A stretch of 64,000 nt of DNA from Caenorhabditis remanei (lineage: Eukaryota > Nematoda > Chromadorea > Rhabditida > Rhabditidae). Numbering within the stretch: the first letter of the stretch is position 1; every line of letters starts with the position of its first letter. The position numbers and the translations under genes were made by a program. Below the pieces are notes generated by a model. The model searched no databases and was not told the origin of the DNA. It saw only the letters and a list, made by a program, of their open reading frames with translations. Positions 12,269-23,489 of this stretch are shown here, piece by piece. Where the stretch lies: contig NC_071330.1 in the NCBI RefSeq assembly GCF_010183535.1, forward strand, positions 17,775,717 through 17,839,716, read 5' to 3'.

Positions 12269-13434
12269 CTAGGGAATGGCTCACACAATGTTTGGAGATA
12301 CACAACATGATGTATATCGTTGGAAAGCTGACGTTTCCCTGATTCCAAATCTATATTCAGTTTTTGCAACGGCGCTCCCAGTTTCGAGAAATCCGGCTCC
12401 AAAGTTTGGGTAAATTTTAGTGCTAAAACTCAAGTTGCCAGCCCGCGTGTTGAACTAACACCTAAACCCATTCGGGGAATAGATAAGTCAGCGGTCGAAT
12501 GGTCGAGGGGGTTACATGTTGGGGTAGGAGGTGGACACTCTATGGTTCGATTCCTTGCTTTTTTTCCTTCTTTTTTTATTTTTGTAATATTAGTTTTTGG
12601 ATCCCATGGTCACCACAATGTGCCAGAAATGGAGGTTTTGAAGATTTTCTAGTCCATATTGACCGTCTACGACGTTTTAAGAAAAATAAATTTTTCAAGA
12701 AAATTAACTTTTCTGCGAGTCCATGGCGAGAAGGCACTTGGGATTTTTTTTTGAAAACAAGCTAAAAATGATTTTTCCGAAGTTTACTTTTCTTGTTCCG
12801 CCGGTAGATACATTTGTGAAGCAACTACTCTGCTTCATATTTGGTGATTCGAAGTTAGTCGTAGTCAGTAGATCTCTACCATGTAAACATGATGGAATCA
12901 AATACCAAACAAATTTTCTATTGTTTTTCTAACTTTGAAAGATAAATTTTTCAAAAAAATCCCAAGTGCCTTCTCGCCATGGACTCGCAGAAAAGTTAAT
13001 TTTCTTGAAAAATTTATTTTTCTTAAAACGTCGTAGACGGTCAATATAGACTGGAAAATCTTCAAAACCTCCATTTCTGGCACATTGTGGTGACCATGGG
13101 ATCCAAAAACTAATATTACAAAAATAAAAAAAGAAGGAAAAAAAGCAAGGAATCGAACCATAGAGTGTCCACCTCCTACCCCAACATGTAACCCCCTCGA
13201 CCATTCGACCGCTGACTTATCTATTCCCCGAATGGGTTTAGGTGTTAGTTCAACACGCGGGCTGGCAACTTGAGTTTTAGCACTAAAATTTACCCAAACT
13301 TTGGAGCCGGATTTCTCGAAACTGGGAGCGCCGTTGCAAAAACTGAATATAGATTTGGAATCAGGGAAACGTCAGCTTTCCAACGATATACATCATGTTG
13401 TGTATCTCCAAACATTGTGTGAGCCATTCCCTAG
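12269..13434. mobile_element. 1.17-kb palindromic DNA element in second LIN-15-like domain
   Basis: Arms of about 490 bp (12,269-12,757 and 12,949-13,434) flank a unique loop of about 190 bp. The termini are CTAGGGAATGGCTCAC and its complement. A 3-bp target duplication, TCA, lies at 12,266-12,268 and 13,435-13,437. No transposase is encoded, so it is non-autonomous. Each arm carries a tRNA-like stretch (see findings). The sub-terminal part (GGAAAGCTGA, ATATTCAG) is shared with the elements at 38,631-38,951 and 58,850-59,275. Confidence 0.93.
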
Positions 13435-15236
13435 TCAGCCGAGTACATTTTCTTATAAATCTCTCTATGAGTCTCCTGAATATGACTGTTGCATACATAT
13501 ATACTGGTTTTCTTCATGAGTCCCACGGCTTGCCGAATATTGATTGATTCTACAACGAGGCATCCGATGATAATCAGTAGTCGATCACATTATCTTATGA
13601 ATGATTTGATATCACCTGGAGCTCTCAATAGCCTACAGATTGTACATCGACGATTTCTGGGAGTAGATAGATCGTATGTTGTGATGGAATTAATTAGTTC
13701 TGGACTTAATGGATCAACTTCGTCTTCGTCGTTACAATCGTCTTGAACCCGCTCAAAATCCGCCTCTTCATTTACTTTCACAACTTTATTCCATGATAAT
13801 TGGGGTCTCGCTTCATTCTCTTCTCTTACATGCTCGTATTTGATGAAGAATTCGAAAAGCGCCTCTTGAAACTCTTCTTTGGTCATTCCAGGATTCAAAT
13901 GTGCTACAGAATTAAATATATTCTCGAATAGCTCCATCGAACATGAATAGAGATCTTCCGGAATCGTTAGGCCCAACTTTTCATAAATCTCCTCAACAGT
14001 CTCCCGAATATGACAGCTGCATACATGAAACCTCTTCTTCTTTCTCATTATTTCTTCGGCGCACATGACAGTGAAAAATCCTCGAGACAGACATCCAAGA
14101 ACAAGTATAAGTCGTTCAACTGTTCGTCCGAAATACCAGAGTGACTCAGACTTCTTCGATTCTTTACAGATAGTGCAACGTGAACGTGGTTCGGTCATCT
14201 GATTCGGTAGACCACTTTTACGTTTAGTTGGCGCAGTTCTCGTATCGAAATATTGTTCTTCTGAATCGAATGGCTCCAACTTCACATCTAGCTGTGATTC
14301 CTCCATTGATCCATTTAGAAAATTTGTTGCTTCATGTTTGTTTGATGGCAGCAAGATTGGCACAAAGACTTTTATGATAGGTTGAAAATATGATGTTTCG
14401 GGTTTCGAATTTCGTGTCAACCCATCCAATTTCTCAATCATACTGTAGGTAGAATCATCTTCTGACGCTCCTTTTCCTCGAAACTCTTGATGAGATCCGG
14501 CGAGATTGAGACTTTGTTCTAATTGCTGTCCTGAATACATCTCGCATAATCTATGAAGCTTTCCGCCTTCCGAGAAATAGAAGGAGGCATCGATGGATAC
14601 TGCTGGACACGAAAAGTATTCTCTAGCCATCACAGATAAAAACTCGAATTGAGATTGACGCTCCGCCCACCAGAGAAATGGACAATCGGATTCTTTAGGA
14701 CGTTCTCTCATTGAAAATTGCCGATAGATCATAATTTCCGAGGTGATGAAAGTCTTTCGCTCTCTCGAATTCATCATTTTGGCATCCAAAATGTACCGTC
14801 CATTTCCAATTGGTCTTGACGAACTCGTCAATGACTAGATTCTCCAAATCTTTCCACTTTTCGTCCGGGAAAATGTCAGTGTATGAGAATAATGGATCCA
14901 ATAAAACAGCTACTTCATAACAATTTCTAGAATAGTTCCCGAACGATGAATCCAACAATTCATGAACTTTCTCTTGTTGAAATGGAAATTCCCTATCAAT
15001 CAGTCGTCGTAATCCCTCGATTGCAGGTATAATTTGAGATATAGAACTACTCGAAGTGCTCAACGATCTACAGTAGTAGACGCATTGTCTAAGGAGACGT
15101 TGCAGATGAATCAGATGATTGAAGACCATATTGGTAATGTATAAACGAATTCTGTGTTGTTCGCAAAAATCGATGAATGATTCGTGCTGCAAAAATTGAA
15201 AAATTATTCAAAAAAACTTTCTAAACAACTAACGAG

Positions 15237-16023
15237 CACAGTCTCCCAGACTCCGAGTAAGAGCTGCAAGGAAATTTTTGATCTACCCTCATGAAACAAA
15301 AAATTTGAGAAATTAGCAGGTCTAAAACGTTATTACTTTAATTTTTAGCGTAAAGCTCAAGGTCAGAAGTAGGAAAATTTCAGTTTTAGAATTATTCTGA
15401 AAGCATTATCCAACCATTCAATTCAAAAAATCCTGGTTTCAGATACTTTTTCAAGTCGAAAAGGCAATTTTTTATTTTGATTTCGGAAAAATCTACGGGA
15501 TTTGTTCATTTCTCAACATTATCCAACGAATGATAGCTCAAATCGTGCTCCGGAGTATTTTACACATTTCTGTAGGACGGTTTTTCAATTTGCTCATTAG
15601 CTTTTGAGAAATCGATCAAATTCCGAATTTCTTTCAATTTTTTGTTATTTTCTCGAAAACTAATGAGCAAATTGAAAAACCGTCCTACAGAAATGTGTAA
15701 AATACTCCGGAGCACGATTTGAGCTATCATTCGTTGGATAATGTTAAGAAATGAACAAATCCCGTAGATTTTTCCGAAATCAAAATAAAAAATTGCCTTT
15801 TCGACTTGAAAAAGTATCTGAAACCAGGATTTTTTGAATTGAATGGTTGGATAATGCTTTCAGAATAATTCTAAAACTGAAATTTTCTTACTTCTGACCT
15901 TGAGCTTTACGCTAAAAATTAAAGTAATAACGTTTTAGACCTGCAAATTTCTCAAATTTTTCGTTTCATGAGGGTAGATCAAAAATTTCCTTGCAGTTCT
16001 TACTCGGAGTCTGGGAGACTGTG
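15237..16023. mobile_element. 787-bp palindromic DNA element at an exon/intron junction
   Basis: Near-perfect inverted arms of about 375 bp meet in a short unpaired centre around 15,615-15,650. The termini are CACAGTCTCCCAGACTCCGA and its complement. A 3-bp duplication, GAG, lies at 15,234-15,236 and 16,024-16,026. On the minus strand the insertion falls three bases before a splice donor (CTC|GTTAGT). The CACAG terminus with a 3-bp duplication is reminiscent of CACTA-like elements; that assignment is an inference. Confidence 0.93.
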
Positions 16024-17637
16024 GAGAAGAAGACATTTTGTTAGAAGAATGTATGTGTTTTCCCACGAGTCATTGTCCATTGATGGCAGGTTTGATTCTT
16101 GGTTCCTTGCAGATTGGAAGCTGGAAAAAAGGAAACATAATATATAAAGTAACAGACAATCGTACATACTATGCAAACTTGCGATATAAATCCGGATTGC
16201 CTTTTATAAATTGAATAAATAGTCTTAATACATCCAATCCGTGTGAAAAGATGTCAATTCCCAGCAAGTTCAAAACAAACTTTGACATATTCCGATAGAA
16301 ACAGATATGAAATCGCTTCACAAGCTCTCTAGACCCAGTCATTCGGAGGATTTCCTCATTCAAACCGACTGAATTACTGAACTTCACATCTCTAAAAGAG
16401 TTGTTGTTTACTGCACGACGAATTGTGATGAGAGTGTTGATGGCGTCAATTCTGGAAAAGAAAGGAACGATGATTGTGGTAGACAAGGTTGTGCGGAACA
16501 AAAAATTTCAGAAATTTCGTAACTCGGAAATATTTCGAATTATTCTTTTCAGAAATTTTGGAAATTTCGGAAACTCGGACCGAGTTACACTAGTCAAAAT
16601 CAATAAACATATTTTTCCATTCCGCACAAATTCCTTTTTTTTTTATCATCACGAAATTATTTGAAATTTTAGAAATTTCGGAACCAAACTTTTTCCGAGA
16701 AAATTTACGTAATAAAAATTCGTAAATTTTCTGACGGAAAAAATTTCAAAAAGTGTCCGAAATTTCCGAAAATCTCTGCCGTCGGATGTCGATTTCGCTT
16801 ATCTTATTTACGAAGAAAATTAGGAGAAAACTCACTCATTATTTGATATTTTCTTCAAATAGACAACGTTTTTCCTTTCATAAATATCCTCAAAATAATG
16901 AATCGAAAAAACGAGAAACTTCTCATCCAAATCGACATGAATATCAATTGTCACACTAATTGGTCCAACAGTTTTCGGATAATTAATCAACGGTTTAACA
17001 TAGTGTTTCTGCATGTATTCCGTCATCGAATTGTCTGTCGGAATTTCACATTTCGGGTTGAAATGACGGATGAGGTCTCGAAATGTTGAATCTCTTGATA
17101 CTTCCAATGGAATTCCTTCACTTATCAAAAAGTTAGACAACAATTCGGTGAATAGTGGATCCGTCTTTTCTGCATGGAGAATCGGAGGAAAATCACTGAA
17201 AACAAACGTTTCAAATGTGAAGTTTGGAGAATTTAATTACCTTCAGCTATGCGGGAAATCATTTTCATAGGGAGGAGAGAGCGTGGGTGGTGGTTGTGAC
17301 TGTGGAATTTGCTGTTCTCTTGTTTGGTCAGTTGGAGATGACCTTCTGAAATGAAAAATTATGTTTTCAAAAGAAAAAAGGAGAATATCACATACATTGA
17401 GTCATTTTGAATACTAATGTCTCGCCGCATGGGATTTGAAGAACATTGTGCTGATTGCGTAGTTTGCATTGATGCCTGTAAAGAGCCATTTTGATATTTC
17501 ATTGATTTTTCGTATTAAAAAGTAATTTTGGAACGAAAAATGAACAGATACAGTAAAAAAACAATAGACACAATTGTGTACACAATGCCAAATCTACAAA
17601 AATGACAATGCAGTGTGCAATCACGGCGATTTTTTCG

Positions 17638-18063
17638 AAACCACCTCCTTTCATTATAACGAATTTTTCTCGAAAATGAACTGTAATTTTCGCAAAATTT
17701 CGTTAGAATGAAAGAAGGTGGTACCGAAAAAAGAGGCCGTACCGAACGGGGAGAAACGAGCGAGTGAGAGAAACGAAACCGGGAGTAACGAAACCGGGAG
17801 AAATGGCGGTGAAAAATGCAAAATATGAGTTGAAAGTGATAAATGCCACTGTCTTCGTTAGAATGTGTGTATCACATGAAATGTGTGAATTTAACTTTCA
17901 AATTCATGTTCTTAAACATTGCGCACAGTTAAAAAACATGTACCGCCCGAAAAACGACTCGTCGCCATTTCTCCCGGTTTCGTTTCTCTCACTCGTTCGT
18001 TTCTCCCCGTTCGGTACGGCCTCAGAGAAAAACTCGTTAAATAGAATGAACGGAGGTGGTACC
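17638..18063. repeat. Palindromic element, GAACGGGGAGAAACGA family
   Basis: The outer arms GAAACCACCTCC and GGAGGTGGTACC enclose an inner inverted repeat that starts GGCCGTACCGAACGGGGAG and ends CTCCCCGTTCGGTACGGCC. The inner arms carry short repeated units of the form GAAACCGGGAGAAA. A second member lies at 39,700-39,955 inside a carrier-gene intron. No coding capacity. Confidence 0.88.
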
Positions 18064-18137
18064 GTGGCAATGCATCACGTAAATTGAAATGTATTGCACA
18101 CAACTACGTACCGTAGTCCAGACTGTGAATTTATTTA

Positions 18138-18511
18138 GAGACCGTACGAATCGGGAAGAAACGAAATTGGGAAGAGACGAAAGCGGAAGAAACGAAACGG
18201 GAAGAAACGAATCGGGAAGAAGCGAAACGGGAAGAACAGTTTTCCGCAAGTTTTCCTGACTTTGGCTAAAGTAATGGCTGCGCACAATGCTCTAAATCGA
18301 TTTTTTAGTTTCGTAGCTTTATTTTTGACACAAAATTTAGCGCATAAGCCAGTAAAATCTTTTCTTAATTTTGGATTACGGTAAACTCCGCAATTTGACG
18401 TGAAGATGTTTGCAGAAATTTAGCCTGTTCTTCCCGATTCGTTTCTTCCCGTTTCGGTTCTTCCGCTTTCGTTTCTTCCCAATTACGTTTCTTCCCGATT
18501 CGTACGGTCTC
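18138..18511. repeat. Palindromic element with tandem GGGAAGAAACGAA units
   Basis: Begins GAGACCGTACGAATCGGGAA and ends in its reverse complement at 18,511. Each terminal region is built from about six degenerate copies of a 12-15-bp unit (GGGAAGAAACGAA). The centre (about 18,240-18,420) is unique. It looks like a structural cousin of the preceding element. The rest of the interval up to 19,122 is AT-rich without a supported exon. Confidence 0.88.
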
Positions 18512-19185
18512 TTTATTTATTTTATTACCATTTTTCAGTTTCCTTATTTATTTTTTACATAAAAGACTGTAAGTTCACATTAAAATACAATTAAATAATG
18601 TTTTAAAACATTTGAAAAATATTAAATTAATCCTCAAACTTGTTCCTGTGCGGTAGCTCAAATCTTGAGGTCGCGAAAAACTGTAATTTGATTCGAACAT
18701 TTCACAATAATTTTTTTGTTGTTGTTACTGCTACTTATTATTCGCTAACTCGCAACCGGTCATTTCGAAAGCGAAATTATTTTGTTTCGAGGTATCATCC
18801 TGTTGCGCAATGTCCGGTTTCGAAATTTCCGGTTGCGAGTCTTCAAGATCGCAGTAATTTCCGAACTTCCGGATCTAATGTTCGCAGATTTTCGACAAGT
18901 AATGTTTCGATTAATCGCATTTTACTTTGCAAAAAATATCATTTCACGTAATAAACAGCGGCCTGAACTCGTTTAAGTGCTCTCTCCGGTTCATTTTGTT
19001 CTCTTCCCAGTTTGTTGTTCTTCATATTTATTCCCAGCTCGATTACTTTCTTACCGTTTCTCTTGCCATCTCCATCTTTATATCAAACTTTCAGAACAAC
19101 TTGAAGCCGAGAAGTAATAATAATGGCAAACGAAGAGTATGAGATCGAGAGACTGATCGACTTCATCAGGTGAGAAAAAGTTATA

Positions 19186-19307
19186 AGACTATTGTCGAAA
19201 TAAAAAAAGTGATACCCGGTGTTTGCGGACTTAATGCAAAATTTTAAAAATTAGCATTAAGTCCGCAAACACCGGGGTATCACTTTTTTTATTTCGACAA
19301 TAGACTT
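19186..19307. repeat. Short inverted repeat in intron 1 of the chromodomain locus
   Basis: Arms of about 52 bp (AGACTATTGTCGAAATAAAA... and its complement) flank a loop of about 17 bases. The inner parts read GTGTTTGCGGACTTAATGC and GCATTAAGTCCGCAAACAC. It has the size of a small MITE. Confidence 0.9.
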
Positions 19308-21126
19308 CACTAATTATTTTTTTTCAGGTCTGAAGGGGCATACGAACAGTTCTACCATCAGAAAAACAAAGAGTTCGCTGCCATTTTCACGGAATTTTTG
19401 CAGAGATCCCGATTCAAGAGAAACTCGAGAAATACCTACGTCACCAGCAGATATTATTTCAATGTAAATTTTTGCTTTTCTTTATTTAAAGAAAAATACT
19501 TTTCAGGTGAAGTGGCTAGGCTTGGATCGAAACAGCACAACTTGGGAACCAGATGAATCGATTCCGAGTGCAGTGCATCTTGTCGAGTTCAAGAGACTGA
19601 ACAATTTGGACGAACACCTGGAAAAAATCCAAGTGTCGTTCGAATTGAATCAAAAGAGAGGTTACTGTCCTCTACAAGACGTCACAATTGTGGAAAAAAA
19701 CGGCTGATGAAGCCGTTAATTTGTCTCAGTTCTCTACACTTCTTCACGCTGTTGACAATGGAAGATTCGGAATGGTGCCGATTCCAGCAGGCGAGAATCT
19801 CAATCAGCGCTCCTTCTTTTTCAAGCTAAAAAGTACATATTACTTTGTGAAAAACGTGGTGTACAATACGGTGATACTCAAATTATTCAGAAATAATAAC
19901 ATTTTTTCATATTTACAGGAGACAAGTGAGAGCGTCGAATCACTCATCAAAGATTTCCATCATGAAAACAAATGCTTCATTCAAGGGTACATCCGGTAAG
20001 AGTTTTCTTGTTGGTTATTTCAAAATTTTAATTTTTAAACGTTCAAGATTCAAATAAATCTTCTCCCAGTAAAACCTTTTTGTATTTTTAGACATGAAAA
20101 CATCGTCTCGATGCTCGACTGCTTCTACAGCCACGACCCAAACTCTGGCAACGTGCGCATCTCGTCTGTATTTGAGAATTGTCCACAAACTCTTCGTTGC
20201 CAACGAAGTTCGTTGGGAAATCACAAATGAAGGTGTCAGTTGGAAGCGGTGAGTTTTAAATAGTCCTCTTCAAACTACAAATTTTCGTTTAGCATTTTGT
20301 TCGACGTTCTGAAAGGACTTTCATATATCCACACGTATGGCATTCTCCAAGGAAAATACAATATCTTGTTCGGAAAAAATGTTCAATTCAAAATCAGCCA
20401 TTTTAATGGCTTCACAATCTCAAAAGGTATCGATGCGATGAACGTGAAAAGTGTTGGAGTTGAACTTGCACCAAGAAGATACGGGTTAAATAATCAATTC
20501 GACTTTTCTGTTGATATTTACGCTCTCGCCATCGTTCGAGGAGAATGCAAAACATTGGCCGACATTGAAGAGAAAATAAAACACGCCATGGAGAATCTGT
20601 CATCAGATGAAGATCGTCACATGATCAGAATGATGCTTAAAGCTAGACTTCTCATGCACCAAGGAACAGGATCGTATCGGTTCAGTGCTCTTTCTCTCTC
20701 TCGTGCTGGCCAACATTGTATGACAGTTGAATGGTATCCGTTGAATGTTACTTCCTGAAGACAATGGATTCTGCTCCAATCGTTAGTCATCTTTTATCTG
20801 TCGAATTCTTAATGAAACCGAGCCACTGATTCCGCTTCGACTTGGAGGATTCCCGATTATAATCGAGGTATTTTCACATTCGAGAGACAGTCTTTATTTA
20901 AAATGATTTCAGTCACCTACATTGACTCCACCGGAACTCCTCACACTTCTGAAGCGAGAAGTTGTCAGTGAAGAGTACAAGAGCTGTGAGATGGTCCTGT
21001 TTGCAGAAGAGCTGAAGAACAATGAAGATGATATTCCGAAATGTATACTATATTCAATATCATCTCTGATTTTAAATATTCATTTTTCAGACAGCGACAA
21101 TTCCTTCCTGTTGAAAATTACGGACA

Positions 21127-21146
21127 CCCCCCCCCCCCCCCCCCCC
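21127..21146 (+). repeat. Poly-C tract of 20 (poly-G on minus strand)
   Basis: An uninterrupted run of 20 C lies between GGACA and AGAAAATGCC. It splits two open segments of the kinase-like locus (ending ...KITDTPPPP and continuing ENAIKSRLSTLEDIKKPL in another frame), so its exact length sets the frame. Runs like this are known in C. elegans as G-quadruplex-prone sites guarded by the DOG-1/FANCJ helicase. Confidence 0.95.
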
Positions 21147-21319
21147 AGAAAATGCCATCAAAAGTCGTCTCAGCACACTTGAAGACATAAAGAAGCCGTT
21201 GACCGGAGATATGATGAGATGGACTGAAATTGCTGGACTCCACAGCTTCTTCGGACAGAAAAATGTCGAGCCGATCGTTAAGCGATGTCGTAAAAGATCA
21301 AGTTCGTGCATGATATAAG

Positions 21320-22044
21320 CTTTTCTCTCTCTCATTGTTTTACTCTGTTCTATCCAAACCTTGGAAATGTATTGTAATGTTTTATCTATCTAGTAATCTT
21401 TTGTTAATACTTTCACTTCCTGAAACCCCACAATTCCCTGTGTTTACCCTTTTTTGACGCATTGTCACATCCTAGCCACCTGCACATCCCTGTTCTTACC
21501 TTTTTCATAATTCATAGTTCCATCATTGAACCACATTCACATCCATGTTGTACCTTGCACTTTCTTCTTAAGAAATGGTTTCTAGGTTGAAAATCAAGCA
21601 AATTCGAGAAACTAAGCGAATTGTGGTGATATGCTCTTGGAGATGGGTATCGTCATAAACATCGAAATATTCATGGGAGATCACAGAAAAATATTAAATG
21701 CAGTCAAATGGGAAAAAAATGCAAAATGAGTTAACATGTCAAAAATATATGCAATTAAATTGAGAGATAACTGGTTCGAAACATGATGGGATTGATAGGA
21801 AATATTGCGGAAGTCGACAGTTTGAGAAGTCAATTGATGAAAGATGACTACGTGAGTATATTCTGTGCACTGCTGACATCGCAGGAAGAATCCAAAAAAG
21901 ATGCGAATGACAATACTTTTGATAGTTTAAAGCTGTGATTAATTCAAATGATTTTATTAGAACAAGATACTTTTTTCGAATACAGGTAACCTTTATTTGA
22001 TTTATTCCACAGTATATCCAACATTTGTTTTCCTAGCGCTTCTT
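21320..22044. other. Gap between two pseudogenes
   Basis: I see no supported exon or repeat. The sequence is about two thirds AT, with 3' UTR-like pyrimidine-rich text after the kinase-like locus and an AT-rich stretch before the next minus-strand stop codon. Confidence 0.4.
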
Positions 22045-23472
22045 CTAGGTATTCTTTACTATTCTCTTCCTCGACTTCTCGCTCAATTCTGCCGTATCGT
22101 TTTTCATGTAGTCGACAACGAACTTGAGCACTGAGCGGACATTGCCGATAACATCAACGATGGGAACCATCTGAAAAATAAGCGGAAACTATCAATCAAA
22201 CTAATTATATTCATTTACCTTCTTGGTTCTTCCAAAAATAGAAAATGTATTCTTCAGTCCAGCTCGATATTTCTCAACTTCCTCCTACTGGATGTAACGA
22301 AGAGAATCGAGAAATCCTTTGAGGTACTTCTCGAGATTCAGAAATTCATCGGTTGTTGATGGCATCGCGGTGGCTGAGTTTACATTTTTGAATAGCTCCA
22401 CATACAACAACATGAGAATTGTGGAAGTGAGAATCTTTTTGTCTTTCTTAGTTCGATATGTATTCTCCACTTCAATCAAAACTTCTTCCATGGAAGCTAA
22501 GTTTGGTCCTTCGGGAAGTTCGATAGATCTACTGAATTCACTGAGAATTTGCAGAACACTTTTCACTCCGATTCTCTCTTCCGATTCTTTCAAGAAATAC
22601 GGAGGACTGAAAATATTAAAATGAAGTTGTGCTGTTCAATAATCATCAAGAATGCCTTACTTTGTACTGGGAGGCGAGGCATCGTCATTGCCGGTGTTCT
22701 GATCATTCCGCAGAGTGAAATCACTATTTGCATCAGATTCGTCATTTACTAGCATTGTTGCAATACGAGATTCCAGCGAATCTTCTGAATCCACTTGCCT
22801 CCTTTTATCTCTATCTTCAATTGGTTTTCCCAATACAAAACTCCCATCATATGAGCTGTACTTTTTGATTGACTTTTTGCTATTGTCCAAAACCACAACA
22901 CCATCTTTTCGAAGTCTGAAAATTTGAATCGTGGAAAGTTGAATAACTCGATGCACTTACTCTTTGAGATGCTCATCAACTAATGCTCGCCTTTGAGACA
23001 AACAACATTCTGTTCTTAGTTCTCATATCGAACTTCGTATTCTTGAAGATTTGACTCTTCACTTTAGTATACAGTCTTTCTATGCTGCTTTCCGAATCTG
23101 TGCTCTTCGTGATCTCTCTGTACTTCTTGATTCATGCGTTTGTTAGCACTTCGGTAGCATCCGACATTTTTGAAAGGAGATCGATCATCGTTTTCTCTTT
23201 ATCCAACTTTTCCAACATCTTCACATCTCTTTCAGCCGTCTGAAAATTAATAATTTTGAGTTTTCGGAGCTTTCTCATAATTACTAACATTATCGTAATC
23301 GATGCCACCATCCTTTCTCTCCTCGAATTTCACTATCTGCTTTTTTTCGTTGATCTCCACATCCGCATGTTGACGCATTCTGAATAATGTCTCATGTGAG
23401 TTATTTCATTAATTCAGCACTAAAGTTCTCAAGATGATCTACCAACGCGTATTCCAGTCCGTACAAGCTCAT
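22045..23472 (-). pseudogene. Unrecognised charged/helical protein, broken
   Basis: Consecutive minus-strand segments keep good coding character: start-like MSLYGLEYALVDHLE near 23,472, then MRQHADVEINEKKQIVKFEE (23,378), AERDVKMLEKLDKEKTMIDL, LRKDGVVVLDNSKKSIKKYS, SVLQILSEFSRSIELPEGPN and finally MVPIVDVIGNVRSVLKFVVD, ending at TAG 22,045. The segments are joined by plausible GT...AG introns. They are interrupted by an in-frame TAG at 22,285-22,287, an in-frame TGA near 23,130 and a frame change near 23,010. The composition (Lys/Glu/Leu-rich) suggests helical or coiled-coil structure. I do not recognise the family. Like its neighbours at 11.8-21.3 kb, it appears to be a recently disabled gene. 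Confidence 0.5.
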
Positions 23473-23489
23473 TCCGATCAGGGCTGGGC

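Larger units (their letters stand above)
11833..17469 (-). pseudogene. hAT-transposase-derived protein with tandem LIN-15A/B-like zinc domains, broken
   Basis: Minus-strand exons can be followed from a possible ATG at 17,469 through 17,195-16,838, 16,451-16,170, 16,120-16,024, 15,189-14,706, 14,705-13,593 and on to 11,833. The upstream part resembles a hAT transposase core: FLISEGIPLE, then LLDPLFSYTDIFPDEKWKDL, then the dimerisation region CPFLWWAERQSQFEFLSVMA. After it come two LIN-15A/B-like zinc domains. The first has CTICKESKK, LGCLSRGFF and VCSCHIRET; the second has CTICRLLRA, IIGCL and VCNSHIQET. Lesions: a one-base frameshift near 14,706; an in-frame TAA at 13,590-13,592; an in-frame TAG at 12,127-12,129; and palindromic elements at 12,269-13,434 and 15,237-16,023. 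Removing either element with one 3-bp flank restores the frame or the splice site. This looks like a recently disabled gene. The 5' end is uncertain. Confidence 0.75.
19123..21319 (+). pseudogene. Chromodomain plus kinase-like protein, frameshifted
   Basis: The start is ATG at 19,123 (exon 19,123-19,169). The next exons (19,328-19,463 and from 19,507) complete a chromodomain: YEIERLIDFI, an insertion of about 40 residues, then YFNVKWLGLDRNSTTWEPDE. Downstream coding resembles a protein kinase: HENIVSMLDCFYSHDP (alpha-C/beta-4), LKGLSYIHTYGI (alpha-E), GKYNILFG in place of the catalytic loop, HFNGFTIS in place of DFG, and VELAPRRYGLNNQFDFSVDI in place of the APE region. The catalytic Asp and DFG Asp are absent, so even an intact protein would be a pseudokinase. 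Frame breaks are near 19,690 (an A7 run), 20,180 and 20,700, and a 20-base poly-C run at 21,127 precedes the last open segment, which ends at TAA 21,319. Sequencing error in homopolymers could explain two of these, but not all. Confidence 0.65.

Noticed and set aside
13301..13519. Plus-strand copy of a frame starting MEPDFSKLGAPLQ
   Set aside because: It is the mirror of 12,127-12,402 created by the palindromic element, not a separate gene.
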